Below are positions 31,293-41,605 of a DNA stretch of 64,000 nucleotides, in pieces (position 1 is the first letter of the stretch; the number at the start of each line of letters is the position of its first letter). The notes under the pieces were generated by a model that saw only the letters and a list, made by a program, of their open reading frames with translations, was not told the origin of the DNA and did no database searches. Source of the stretch: Manduca sexta (Eukaryota; Arthropoda; Insecta; Lepidoptera; Sphingidae); the NCBI RefSeq assembly GCF_014839805.1, contig NC_051116.1, positions 1,860,001 to 1,924,000 on the forward strand. The letters are read 5' to 3'. The position numbers and the translations under genes were made by a program.

Positions 31293-31840
31293 CACCATTT
31301 CTTTAATAAAAAAAAAATCAATGGAAATAAATGTCGCTTTCCAAAACATAATTTATCTTTGTCAGATAGTAATAAGCATATTGATATCAAACTATTATAA
31401 CCAATTAAAAAGTTTCAGACGTCATTTTTCAACAGACTTAATTCAAAAGAGATTTCATTGAGAAATGTAATTTAGTTCATAATATTATCTTAAATCAGTC
31501 AAACTGCCTCGGACGATTCAGTGTCCGTGCGGATTCAAATTAATAGGGAATGCCAACTAAGCTTTGTAGTTGACAGACAACTTGAGAAGACATTAATCAA
31601 ATTCATTTTTATTGACGATAATTGTTATAATCATTTTTTAAGTTTTTTTATTAGTACTAGACAAGAACTTTATCTTAATTGATAGATTTATTTCTACGTC
31701 ATTTTTTTATAAAACGACTTTAATATTAATTAAAGTCGTTTTTTAAATAGTAGTGTAATCAAATGAGCAATCTAAAACAAAATAAAAAAAATAGTTTTTT
31801 TTGTATATGCTCTACAATTCTATACCTTGAACTGAATTTG
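31293..31840. other. AT-rich stretch with a perfect hairpin
   Basis: At 31711-31742 AAAACGACTTTAAT pairs with ATTAAAGTCGTTTT across the loop ATTA. No other feature recognised. Confidence 0.5.
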
Positions 31841-31841
31841 A

Positions 31842-31930
31842 AAACAGCAAGACTAGAGTTTCTTGCCCGTTCTATGATGAGAACTGCTTTCCAAACTTGT
31901 GGTGGAGTTACTATTGATAGAATATAAGTA
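31842..31930 (-). repeat. Family L repeat, copy 1
   Basis: CTAGAGTTTCTTGCCCGTTC and GAACTGCTTTCCAAACTTGT are the complement of the 61.1-61.2 kb copy (AACGGGCAAGAAACTCTAGT). Possibly a LINE 3' untranslated segment. Confidence 0.7.
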
Positions 31931-31958
31931 TTGTTAACATTTTGTAGATTCGATTATT

Positions 31959-32237
31959 TTGTTACCATTTAATTTTATAGCTGATATTATGCAATTTTTT
32001 ATTTTTTTTCGAGTGGCCCAACTCCCGCTGTCCACTGCACCACTGGTACTGCGGTCGGCCACAACTGGACAATGCGACTGCACGTTGCGTGCTGCGTCTG
32101 ATCGCTATAAGGCGGGGCTCGGAAACATTTTTATAGAAACCAGTAGTGTCGCGTGCAGCTCGCGGTCTGCAGCTAATTTTGAAGATTCATCTTTAAAGTT
32201 AACGTATTACATTAAAGTTAAAGTTCTATTTTCTTAA
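31959..32237 (+). other. GC-rich promoter-like segment with a 92-codon open frame
   Basis: Holds a TATAA-like GCTATAAGGCGGGGCTCGG and a GC-rich flank (GTCGCGTGCAGCTCGCGG). The frame has no recognisable domain. An LTR or a host regulatory segment are both possible; no flanking duplication was found. Confidence 0.3.
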
Positions 32238-32258
32238 TCAGGCTACAAAATATATATC

Positions 32259-32549
32259 ACAAATACCACTGACATGACTGCCTCGGTGGCGTAGTTGTAT
32301 TGCATGTCCGGTACAATAGCACTCTGAGGTCCTGGGTTCGAATCCCGGGTCGTGCAAAAGTGATATTTGGGTTTTTCTGCTCATTATCAGCCCGGAGTCT
32401 GGAATTTGTGCCCGATATGGCGATAGGCTCGCCCCCTATCACATCATGGGACGGAAAATACTTGGCGAAAAGTGGGTGCCCTAGTTGCGCCCCTGCATAC
32501 CCCTTCGGGGATAAATGCGTGATGTTATGTATGTATGTACAAATACCAC
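32259..32549 (+). repeat. SINE A with 11-bp target duplication
   Basis: A well preserved copy: A box GTGGCGTAGTTGTATTG, B box GGTTCGAATCCCG, (ATGT)n tail. ACAAATACCAC flanks it at 32259-32269 and 32539-32549. Opposing open frames of 100 and 61 codons are SINE shadows. Confidence 0.94.
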
Positions 32550-32970
32550 CCCAAAGCCGTGATACAATCTATTATCATGAATTACCGTCTCGTATAACCT
32601 AGAGTTAAACTGACGCGAAAATCGTTTCCGACGTCGGAAAACCTCCCAGAATTTCTATTCGCGCGTTTGTTTTCCAAATCAGACTTCCGTTGTGAAATCT
32701 TAATGAGATTACAAAGTTAAGTTGCCAGTAATAATTACTTTGTTGTGGTTTAATTAAGGAACTCTTTGGTGTTTTTCTCTAGGGTTATGTTTTGTTTAAT
32801 TATTATAATAAATATGTCAACGATATACATTCAAGGATGAAGGCATAATGAGTTTGTTTTTTTTATGACATTAGAATAACCTCCTATCGTGTCATAGCAT
32901 ACATAAAAGTGCACTAGAATCAATTTTTATATCGGATATGGGCCTTGAATTAAATCGAATATTTAATTTG
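32550..32970. other. Non-coding sequence
   Basis: Includes CGTTTCCGACGTCGGAAAAC, a short palindrome-rich patch near 32620. No gene recognised. Confidence 0.4.
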
Positions 32971-32971
32971 C

Positions 32972-33200
32972 TAGTAGGATATATTTTATATCCGACCGGA
33001 TAGCGACCACCGTACACAAGGTGTTAAAACCCGCCATAGTGGCCTATGCAAGTGTGTCGCGTTCCGAGAACAGCCTATGTATATTCAGTTCCAACAGGCC
33101 GACATAATTGTGTCGATTGTCGGGGAGTAATCATCTTTCGTCGACATTCTATTGGACCCCACTACACTTACTTTCGGGGGCAGTGGGATCATTTTCCTCC
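32972..33200 (+). repeat. Family C repeat, near full length
   Basis: Starts TAGGATATATTTTATATCC (itself a hairpin), then GGATAGCGACCACCGTACAC, AAGGTGTTAAAACCCGCC, GCCGACATAATTGTGTCG and CATTCTATTGGACCCCACT. The central palindrome is decayed. Confidence 0.88.
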
Positions 33201-33714
33201 TCTCTTAAAATATATAGCCGTAATCTATAAATCTATTCTTAAAAAGACTGCCAGCACAACGATTAAAACTAAGCTATATATCGATTGAAATAAATAAAAA
33301 CACCATCTAAATAGATTTTGAACACCATCTAAATAGATTTTCGGTAACATCCAATTTGCACGGAAAGCAAATAGCGAAAATATAAATTTATCATACTTTA
33401 TTCGAAACTTGAGACGTAAATCATTGAATACTTCATAAAACATACTTGCGAAGTCAATATCCCAAGTCGGTGTGGCCTTTTTAATAAAGACCCTTCGAGG
33501 AAGTTTGGTAATGTTGCCAATTTTCGGGAGATTGCTTTTTTCCCCTTTGATTTATTACCTTTATTTATAAAGGGTTAGTTGTGCACTAGCAAAATAATAC
33601 GAAAATTTGGGTAAATTATTTAGGGGTTAGGAACTGAGAAAGTTGTTGGCCACTTGACAGTTTTTGATAATATATTTTAGAAATTACACATGTTAATTTA
33701 CCCTATACCATTGA
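33201..33714. other. Non-coding sequence with a short tandem duplication
   Basis: ACACCATCTAAATAGATTTT occurs twice in tandem around 33300-33343. No gene recognised. Confidence 0.5.
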
Positions 33715-34072
33715 AGTATATTCTATAGACACGCACGTCCATATAAACTATTTGTTCAACATCTGAACTAAAATGGCAACCAAAACGTCACTAACCTATT
33801 TATTCACTTGAACAACAAATAATTATACTTATTTGACTAATATATTTATTCACATCCAGGTTTAGACTTACACTCGAGTTTTTATATTATGAGCGCCACT
33901 CCGTACATACCCAAACGCTGTCAATGTTGAAATCATACTAAAGTCAAGTGTACGGATTGCATTACAGTTGAGTCGGACACAATGAGAATACGGAACTCCA
34001 AATCTAGTACGTAGTACATATATATCGATGGTTACCACTTGCCGTTTCTGATTATTCAAATAAGAAGTTATA
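33715..34072 (-). repeat. Family I repeat
   Basis: Minus-strand copy: GACGTGCGTGTCTATAGAAT end, GTTGTTCAAGTGAATAAATA, GAGTGGCGCTCATAATATAA and CATCGATATATATGTACTAC. No LTR insertion at the site occupied in the 43 kb copy. Confidence 0.82.
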
Positions 34073-34221
34073 TCATTGGCCTTTATTTTTAAACCTTTTC
34101 GTATCTTTATTCTATACAACCTTTTTAGTTGATTTTTGGAGTCTTAGAGTATACTTATTTACAAAACATCCTCTAATTGATAGATATTGTTTTTGTAATT
34201 AAATAAATATTTAAGCAATTT

Positions 34222-34475
34222 TATTGTCTCAGTGGCGTAGTATTACAGAACGTCTGCAGTGCTGAGGTGTCGGGTTCGATCCCCGGGTCGGGCGTGGTGA
34301 TATTGGATTTTTCTACTCAATATCAGACAGGAGTCGGAAATGAGTGCCCGATATGGTGATAGGCACGCCTCCTATCACATTAACGGACGAGATACACACG
34401 GCGAAAAGAGGGTGCACTTGCCTACCCCTAAAAGGCTAAAAGGTGTGTGTTATCATGTGCGTGTGCGTGTATGTA
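34222..34475 (+). repeat. SINE A, diverged
   Basis: CAGTGGCGTAGTATTACAG head, B box GGTTCGATCCCCGG, and a GTGTGCGTGTATGT tail. Flanking duplication not identified. Confidence 0.87.
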
Positions 34476-34769
34476 CAACAACAATAATTATAAACCAATG
34501 CTCGACATTTCATTGTCATTATAGAGTTGTGTTCAAAATTATTCAACTTAGTGAAATGAATTTTAGCTATGTTTAGACATAATTATACTTTATAATTGGA
34601 ACGAACAGACTGACTGGTTAATGGGCCATTAGTCTGTGGATATTGAATTAGATGAATCGTTTATAATTAATCGCCCGCCATTTTGTGGAGGCATTTGATT
34701 TTACTAACCTAATATTCGGACGTTGTAATTTTGATATCTGAGTGCTTTTATTTGTTTTGTATCACTAAA

Positions 34770-35080
34770 TCTAAATTAAAATTATAAATAGAAAAGTAAA
34801 TCAGTCTGTTACATGTCCATGCTTAAAACGCTGAACAGATTTTGATAAATTTTGATATAAAGATAGAATGGACTTTCTTTTACATAGTTTTTTTTATTAT
34901 ATTTGTCACACAATTTGTAGGAGAAGTCAAACAAAAGCTAGCGGTGATATAAAAAAATCCCTCGTCTAATAAAGAAAAATATTTGTTAGAAGTAAACTTC
35001 GAAACAAACGCTCAACAGATTTGGATCTAATTTGACAAGCAGGTAGACCAAAGCCTGGACTACCGTAAAGGCTGAATTTA
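34770..35080 (+). repeat. Helitron-derived remnants
   Basis: Two decayed blocks (AAACGCTGAACAGATTTTGA near 34827 and AAACGCTCAACAGATTTGGA near 35008) match the interior of Helitron copies elsewhere. No ends are preserved. Confidence 0.4.
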
Positions 35081-35214
35081 GTCGTAAAACACATAAGCAT
35101 CTTTACACCTGAAAATATCTTTGACTCAGGCGCATTCACAAACAACATTTACATTGTGATATGATTTATACATAATGATTTCTTGTTTACGCAAATATCA
35201 AATATTGAACTAAA

Positions 35215-35345
35215 ACTATCTTTCGGATTTTATCGAGGTTTTTTATAATCTTCCGAGTTTTCGAAGACTTTGCAGCCTTCATGGTCACGGGGGACTAAGG
35301 TCTTAGAGGCGACCACAAAAATAATTTTATTCCAATGATTTGCAG
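35215..35345 (-). repeat. Family F repeat
   Basis: GGATTTTATCGAGGTTTTTT end, TTCGAAGACTTTGCAGCCTT, then TCATGGTCACGGGGGACTAA and CGACCACAAAAATAATTTTA. Confidence 0.78.
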
Positions 35346-35562
35346 TAAACAATTGCATTTGTGGTAAATATGAAGGTAATGTTAATAATTGAGAGTAATA
35401 TTTGCTTTGCGGTGAGGACGCAGCTGGCTTATCACACGAGGATATCCGAATTACATTGTGATGGTAAAATCAATAGAATAGACTATAGAGTATCCGAATG
35501 TATTTAGACTTTATAGGAAAACAAAGCAAGACTTGTATTTAAATAAATTGGTTAAACTATAA

Positions 35563-35866
35563 AGTTAGTTAAATAGCCGATGTAGCTCAGAAAGCCGCTA
35601 AACTTAATGGAACTGGCTGGCTACGTACGTCGTATGCCTGACGAATTTTGGGCCAGGATTGGTAGGAAGGTAGCAACCTTGTGGAGCCCTGACACTGCGC
35701 GTTGGCGTCGAGGTACACCAAAGAAGAGATGGGACGAACTGGACTCATTTAAAAATAACTTGTTCACTATAACGCAGGATCGTGATTCATGGAAGGATCT
35801 TGGCAGGCCTTTGCCCAACACTGGGACATTAACGGCTGATACGATACGATACGATATAGTTAGTTA
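35563..35866 (+). mobile_element. 5'-truncated LINE with 9-bp target duplication
   Basis: The 35607-35888 frame reads GYVRRMPDEFWARIGRK, ATLWSPDTARW, KKRWDELDSF and DRDSWKDLGRPL, the C-terminal pattern of RTE-like endonuclease/reverse transcriptase proteins, and ends in CGATA repeats. AGTTAGTTA flanks it at 35563-35571 and 35858-35866. No in-frame stop was seen within this remnant. Confidence 0.82.
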
Positions 35867-35869
35867 CAG

Positions 35870-36350
35870 ACCGAACATCAGGGCCAAATTTTAATCGAAA
35901 AGTTATTACAGATTGGTAATAACTCGCTGTCTTATTTGTATATCCGTATGATAAGACGTTACAGTGTCTTTTTAAAACTTAAATAATATATTTACAAGAA
36001 ATATGCTAATATTCGCATTAAAAACGTGTTAATAAATATGAAGTATTTACATTAATGTTTTGCTGTTTCACGGTAGATTAAGTAACTATTACATTAGCGC
36101 AATATTTTTTGTATGACAACCTTCCCAATGTCCGCTCTACATAATCTTAGATCTCTTTGATTAAAAGGCTAGAAGGCGTAGAATAAAAGTATCATGACAA
36201 ACGAGTAATTCAAATGGGCTGTCACACATTCTACATTTCTTTTTTTTTAATGACAAAAAGAGATTCGAATATTTTTTGTGAAAATCTCTGTATAAATCTC
36301 TTTTTTTAAGTTTACAAAGAGGTTTTAACAGTTTTTCTTTGAGTGTTTAA
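35870..36350. other. Non-coding sequence
   Basis: AT-rich sequence; no recognised feature. Confidence 0.4.
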
Positions 36351-36354
36351 TTCT

Positions 36355-36490
36355 CTGGATACAGCTTCGGCTTCATCCCTACGAGTCCGTCCCGTGACCA
36401 CGAAGGCTGCAAAGTCTTCGAAACGTTGGGGGAAAATTATATTATAAAAAAACGCGATAAAATCCGTATAATAGTCTTATTTTAATGAAG
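36355..36490 (+). repeat. Family F repeat
   Basis: GTGACCACGAAGGCTGCAAA, GTCTTCGAAACGTTGGGGG, then AAACGCGATAAAATCCG. The best preserved plus-strand 3' end of the family in this window. Confidence 0.8.
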
Positions 36491-38100
36491 ATTTTCGTTA
36501 GAATATATTTAGTAACTGTTTTTCTTTAACTTTATAGGTCTATGGCTTCTTATTGGCTATCTACCATAAAGTCCATCAGATTAAGAAATAACAACGAAAT
36601 AATAAAGACGAAACAAAAACCCTTCTTTTTTTGAAAACCGTTGGAAGCGTGTTAATTCCAACACTGGCCGCATTGAAAACCAATTTACAATTAAAAAACA
36701 ACGATATTTCTTCTTCATACCGTGAAGTATAAAACAAACATATCCAAAAACAAAGCCCTTACTTCAAACAAGATTAACATTTCAATTGGCATGGAAATAG
36801 ATTTTAATACCTTGGATCTTATTTAATTACGTTTGCAATATGAAATGTCACGTACAATTATTTGTGTTTGGAAATGACTGAAGTCACGTAGATTTATTTC
36901 ATTTGTTCCTTGTCTTCTTGCCGCCATTTTTTGAAAGTAATGAGAGGGATTTAAAAAAAGAATTTTATTTAATTGTCATTGAATTTTTTATAACGTGTTT
37001 AACAACTTCTTCGTATTGTTTTCGGCTGTCTGATTAAAATTAATTGATAATTTAATAGTTTAATATATGGTTGAAAATATATCGATGTTATACTGATTGG
37101 GACATTATGAAGAGATTTTAGTAGATAGGTACCCAATATATTATGTATAAGATACATGTAATTACAGTAATATTAACATACTGTATTTATTTTATGGAAT
37201 ATATTCATAAATAGAATCTCAATAACTTTTATCATAAATGAAAACTAACTAACTCCAGTTAACAATTTAGATTATTACCCGAAACATAACCTACACCTTT
37301 TAACACAAATACACCAACTTTACATCTAATTGTATCTGGAAACAGGTATACCTGCTCCCAGACGGCTGGCAGTACATTAAAGATGCCAATCTACTCTCGA
37401 ATTATACACTTAGCGAGGGAAATTGCCGACGGCATTCGTTTTGGCGCCAAAACGAGTCATCATGGCCGCCGCGCCGCCCTAATGCGCTACAGATTACACT
37501 AAACTGTTTACATTCGAAACGCCAATAAGTACTGGCTGATAAATTGTCTGTTGATTCTAATTTAGAATTTGAATTTCGAACATTTCGACTGTGTTTGTTT
37601 GCGGCTGATGTTCGTCAAAATAGGTTTTGATTGAGTAGGTTGGTTAAATGTTTTTGTTGTTTATTAATTTAATTCGAATTAACTTTCAAATGTTGTACAA
37701 AATGGCTAACAATATTTCAGATTACACGAATATTTTACTAATCTATACCCAGTTCGTACCAATGGTAATTTTCTTCATGGCTAAAGTACTTACTGAAACA
37801 GCCTACATATGCCGACATACTTACAAGCTGTTCGCCAGCCTCGCCCACTAATACAATGTGCGTCATAGCTTTGTGGACACGAGGTAACTAATCACATAAA
37901 GAAAGTAGTTTTATGTCACGGCGCAAGATGTAACAAAGTGCGGGCTTGAGAGAATTTTTCTTATTACAAAAATGATGATAAAGTTTTGTGTAATTTCCTA
38001 TACATACTTATAGTAAAACATGGTAATTGTATTCTAGCGCAACATATGATGTTGTCTATTTTTTACTTATTTTCTTTGAGCTTATTTCTTTATTGAAGTA
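36491..38100. other. Largest unique-looking stretch
   Basis: AT-rich overall with one GC-rich island near 37.42-37.50 kb (see the E2F-type site). The 67-codon frame at 37648-37851 has no recognisable domain. No repeat recognised. Confidence 0.45.
37437..37454. promoter_or_regulatory. E2F-type palindrome in a GC-rich island
   Basis: CGTTTTGGCGCCAAAACG is an 18-bp perfect palindrome whose core TTTGGCGCCAAA fits the E2F consensus TTTSGCGCSAAA. GCC-rich sequence follows (ATGGCCGCCGCGCCGCCC). No adjacent gene identified. Confidence 0.4.
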
Positions 38101-38311
38101 TAACTATTTTCCCAATTTTTTCGCGACTTTTATTATTTTTTACCGAAGTTTCGAAGACTGCAGCCTTCATGGTCATGGGAACTAAGGTGTTGGTCGTCCA
38201 AAAAATCAATTACAATATCTACAGACATTTTAAATTGTTTTAGCTCTTGAAGGTTCGATATACTATCAGAAAATAATATAAAAAACCGCGATCAAATCCG
38301 GAAAATAGTTT
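38101..38311. repeat. Family F element with inverted ends
   Basis: The left half is a minus-strand F copy (AACTATTTTCCCAATTTTTT, AAGTTTCGAAGACTGCAGCC). The right end is the plus-strand F terminus (AAAAAACCGCGATCAAATCC, GGAAAATAGTT). Both outer ends therefore carry the same terminal sequence in inverse orientation. Confidence 0.7.
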
Positions 38312-38669
38312 CATTTCAATTTCTTACTTCTTTAATTTTATTCTTTAAGAACATATCATTCTAACAGTAATAAAATCCTCCGAATAAAGCAAAGAAAAAT
38401 TTTAATCAAACTTATATTCAGCAAATACGAAATTTAATTTAATAAGATAGAACAAACACAAGTTGCCTTCGTAGAAGGCGCCTTAAGGAGTTTTTAATTT
38501 AGTAATTTTCCTTTGAGAATAGAGAAAAATTGTCCAAGCATTTTTTTAAAACTGGGACACGACGCTCCTTCTTCAGTCTATGTCTGCAAAAGTGCATTTG
38601 AATGATGTTTGTAAATAGTGATGAGTTATCGATAAATACATCAAATTATGATATAAGTCATAAACAATA

Positions 38670-38880
38670 TCTATGCATATTATAAAACAAAGTCCCCTTT
38701 TCTGTCTGTATGTTATCGATTTTCTCAAAATCTACTGAACGGATTTTTATGAAATTTAATATGACGATAGTTTAAGACCCTGGGAATGTTATATGCTACT
38801 TTTTATCCCAGGAAAATATATAACGGGACTTTTAACCCGAAGAACTCCTTCATGCGAGCTAAGCTGCTAGCAAAAGCTAT
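38670..38880 (+). mobile_element. Helitron, GCAAAAGCTAG subfamily, end mutated
   Basis: Starts TCTATGCATATTATAAAAC after A, ends GCTAGCAAAAGCTAT before T, so the usual CTAG reads CTAT. Interior CTACTGAACGGATTTTTATG and AGTTTAAGACCCTGGGAA match other copies. Confidence 0.82.
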
Positions 38881-38984
38881 TAAATTTATGCGGCCTTATT
38901 CCGTCTACGTGGCATATCCATATTATTTATATGTATTCTATTCGATAGACATGTTTGACTGTCGTATAAATAAAAAGACTAAAA

Positions 38985-39072
38985 TCGCCCTAAACATTGT
39001 TCCCAGAAGGCTGCAAAGTCTCCGAAACGTCGGAAAACAAATATAACACAATAAAATACTAAAACTAATCTT
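38985..39072 (+). repeat. Family F fragment
   Basis: AGAAGGCTGCAAAGTCTCCG and AAACGTCGGAAAACAAATAT mark the F 3' end. Confidence 0.7.
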
Positions 39073-39095
39073 TTTCTACACATTATATACTAAAG

Positions 39096-39190
39096 AAGTA
39101 AACACAGGAACTGCTGAACGAAATTTGATGGAATTTGGCAAGCGTATAGACCAAATCTTGTTTCAATAGATAAGCTGCTTTTTATGTCTA
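39096..39190 (+). repeat. Helitron interior remnant
   Basis: GAACTGCTGAACGAAATTTG, then TGGAATTTGGCAAGCG, resembles Helitron interiors. No ends. Confidence 0.4.
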
Positions 39191-39199
39191 AATAGTATC

Positions 39200-39566
39200 T
39201 TAAGGCGATACCTCAAGGTCCATTTTCATACATTTTGTTTTACCTTTAATCTGGGTAACTAAACAAGTATTTGCAAGTAAAGAATTTAAATTCACGTCTA
39301 GTTAGTGATTAGTTCTCGCAGTTGAAAGAAAAACGTAAAAATAATTAATAATCATGGATATTTCGGCCTTTAAAATTTCGTCATATTAAATTGTAAAGGC
39401 CGAAATATCCATGATTATTAATTATTTTTACATTTTTCTTTCAACTGCGAGAACTAATCACTAACTAGACGTGAATTTAAATTCTTTACTTGCCAATACT
39501 TGTTTAGTTACCCAGATTAAAGGTGAAACAAAATGTATGAAAATGGACCTTGAGGCATCGCCTTAA
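39200..39566. mobile_element. Foldback element flanked by TTAA
   Basis: TTAA at 39200-39203 and 39563-39566 encloses two near-perfect inverted arms of about 170 bp, outer ends GGCGATACCTCAAGGTCC and its complement, separated by about 22 bp (AAAATTTCGTCATATTAAAT core). The TTAA flank suggests mobilisation by a piggyBac-type transposase; that is an inference. No coding capacity. The arms differ at few positions, so the insertion is probably young. Confidence 0.9.
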
Positions 39567-39648
39567 GGGAATTTTAGTTTGATACTTCACGCAGGCATAT
39601 TCGCGAGCAACACCTAGTGTTTAAACGAATAACGCAAATTGTAACACC

Positions 39649-39952
39649 TGTAGCGGCTTAAAGGTTTACCGCCGCTGTAGAGGAACAGATGGTTGCGTTC
39701 CTCTATGGAAGGGGAAGATTTCCAGTCAGGCAGATGTTGCGCCTGACCGGCCGCGGCCCCTCCGACAGTTCCTATTCGGAGGTGGTATATATGCTGCACG
39801 TCGCGCAAATTGTGCAAACATGATTCAGGATCGATGTCGCCATCTATCGTGATTGCTGTGTGATTATCACTCCAGTTGTGTCACTGCATCGATCCTCTTG
39901 CAGTTCCGGCGATGTTGACAAGATGGCGGTATATGCACTAACTGTACCGCCA
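39649..39952. other. GC-rich 304-bp segment between AACACC repeats
   Basis: AACACC occurs directly before (39643-39648) and after (39953-39958). The segment is distinctly GC-rich (CCTGACCGGCCGCGGCCCC) in an AT-rich neighbourhood and includes AAGATGGCGG. It may be an insertion of unknown class; it does not end TG...CA. Confidence 0.35.
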
Positions 39953-40293
39953 AACACCTTATCATAGTATATTAATATATCTTAAATACCGGTGCAGTTT
40001 AAAAAAAATACAATTTTTAACAATCCCCAAAATATTTTAAACTTTTTTTCTTGTAACGTCATAAATCGGTTACTAACGTCACTACAGCTTCTCAATTCAA
40101 ACATCGATCATAATGAAGTTTATCGATACTTATCGCTTTCCGATAGTTACGTCACTATTCCGAGCACGTCTTAGCGAAGTACACTCAAGAGACTTACATC
40201 GTGTGATGTATTGTCTTGTGTTAAACATGAAACTGCTAAAATATGGACGAACTTTGACCATTGTTTTTATCGATATCAAATAAATATCAAATA

Positions 40294-40591
40294 CTAGCTT
40301 TTGCTCGCGGCTTCGCCCGCGTGAAGTTTTCCGGGATAAAAGACCCGCTATATATTTTCCCGGGATAGTAGCCTATAACCTTCCCAGTGTCTTATACTAT
40401 CTCCATACCAAATTTTTCTTTCTTATACCACGTCTTATGTCACGTCCCGTTCCCGTGGGAACGGGATAAAAATATCCTATGTCTGTCTCCTGGTTCTAAG
40501 CTACCTCTCCACCAATTTTCAGCCAAATCGGTTCATCCGTTCTTGAGTTATAAATAGTGTAACTAACACCACTTTCTTTTATATATATAGA
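40294..40591 (-). mobile_element. Helitron, GCAAAAGCTAG subfamily
   Basis: Minus strand: TCTATATATATAAAAGAAAG start, GCGGGCGAAGCCGCG hairpin, then AGCAAAAGCTAG end. Flanked by A and T in the expected order. An inner palindrome, CCCGTTCCCGTGGGAACGGG, is specific to this copy. About 298 bp. Confidence 0.9.
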
Positions 40592-40626
40592 TTTGTAGAT
40601 CTCAAATTAAATTAGACATTATGCTG

Positions 40627-40832
40627 GTGATAGGATACATATATACTACACCGGATGGTAAAAGATGGGGTCCAATAGAATGTCGACTAACGAGAGATGA
40701 TTACCCCTCGACAGTCGACACAATTATGCCGGCCTGTTGGAACCGGATTTACACAGGCTGATTCCAGAACGCGACACACTTACGTGAGCTACTATGGCGG
40801 GTTTTAATTCTTTATCCGGGCGGATATTTATT
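40627..40832 (-). repeat. Family C repeat
   Basis: Minus-strand copy with CAATAGAATGTCGACTAACG, a decayed palindrome, TTATGCCGGCCTGTTGGAAC and GCGGGTTTTAATTCTTTATC. Confidence 0.87.
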
Positions 40833-41300
40833 TATTATGTTTTCCAGCAGAGTTAACACTACGATAATAATTTAAATATTATAACTTATAGCTATAATGC
40901 AAGCCCAAAGAAAACTCAACATGTAGGATATTAAATATATCCTACAACCAAACTAGTAAACATAAACTCACTGATGCAACACAAATCATGTTCTGTCAGA
41001 CAGAGCAATGGCTTCCGCGATATTCCTAATAAACCAAATGTATTTTGGATTTTCGCGAGACATTTTCCTCATACGGAAATAATTAGGTGTAAAAAGGTTC
41101 CTTGGAAACCTTGTTTCGTGGTTAAGAGTAGAGAAAATCTGTTTGACAGATATATAATTAGACCATTATAAGGGCATTTGATCGTAATGACTAGCGCAGT
41201 GTTAATTAATTGCAATTAATTCAAAATTCTGACGGGTAATGAGATAAGCAAGCCGCTCACCTGATGGTAACGTTCACCACCAATAAATAGTTGGAATACC
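40833..41300. other. Non-coding sequence
   Basis: Contains TTAATTGCAATTAA, an AT palindrome near 41208. The 65-codon frame at 40974-41171 has no recognisable motif. Confidence 0.4.
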
Positions 41301-41302
41301 GT

Positions 41303-41585
41303 TTTTTATTACTTTCAATAATAAGACGAGCTTGCCGTTCGGCTTATGATAAGCGATACTACCGCCCATAAACAGTAGGAACACCAACCAACACCTTAAA
41401 TTACAAAGTATTGTTCGGTATTCCACTGCGCTCGCCTTTCTGAGATACGAGAAGTTAAGTCTTATTATGTCCAGTAGTTGCACTGTGTTCTTCAAACTGG
41501 AACACAACAGTGGCTATGCTTGGCGCAGAAATAGACATTGCAGTGGTACCTATTAGACGGACACATATTAGAGACCTACCACCTC
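41303..41585 (-). repeat. Family D repeat, near full length
   Basis: Minus-strand copy from the TTTTTTATTACTTTCAATA tail to GAGACCTACCACC at the 5' end. Confidence 0.88.
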
Positions 41586-41605
41586 TGAACTGAGTATGGA
41601 AATAG

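Noticed and set aside
32270..32345. tRNA gene suggested by good A and B boxes
   Set aside because: No cloverleaf or CCA-type end; the sequence is the head of SINE A, repeated many times in the window.
32972..33000. TAGGATATATTTTATATCC hairpin as a terminator
   Set aside because: It is the start of family C and recurs in each full copy; bacterial-type terminators do not apply in this genome.
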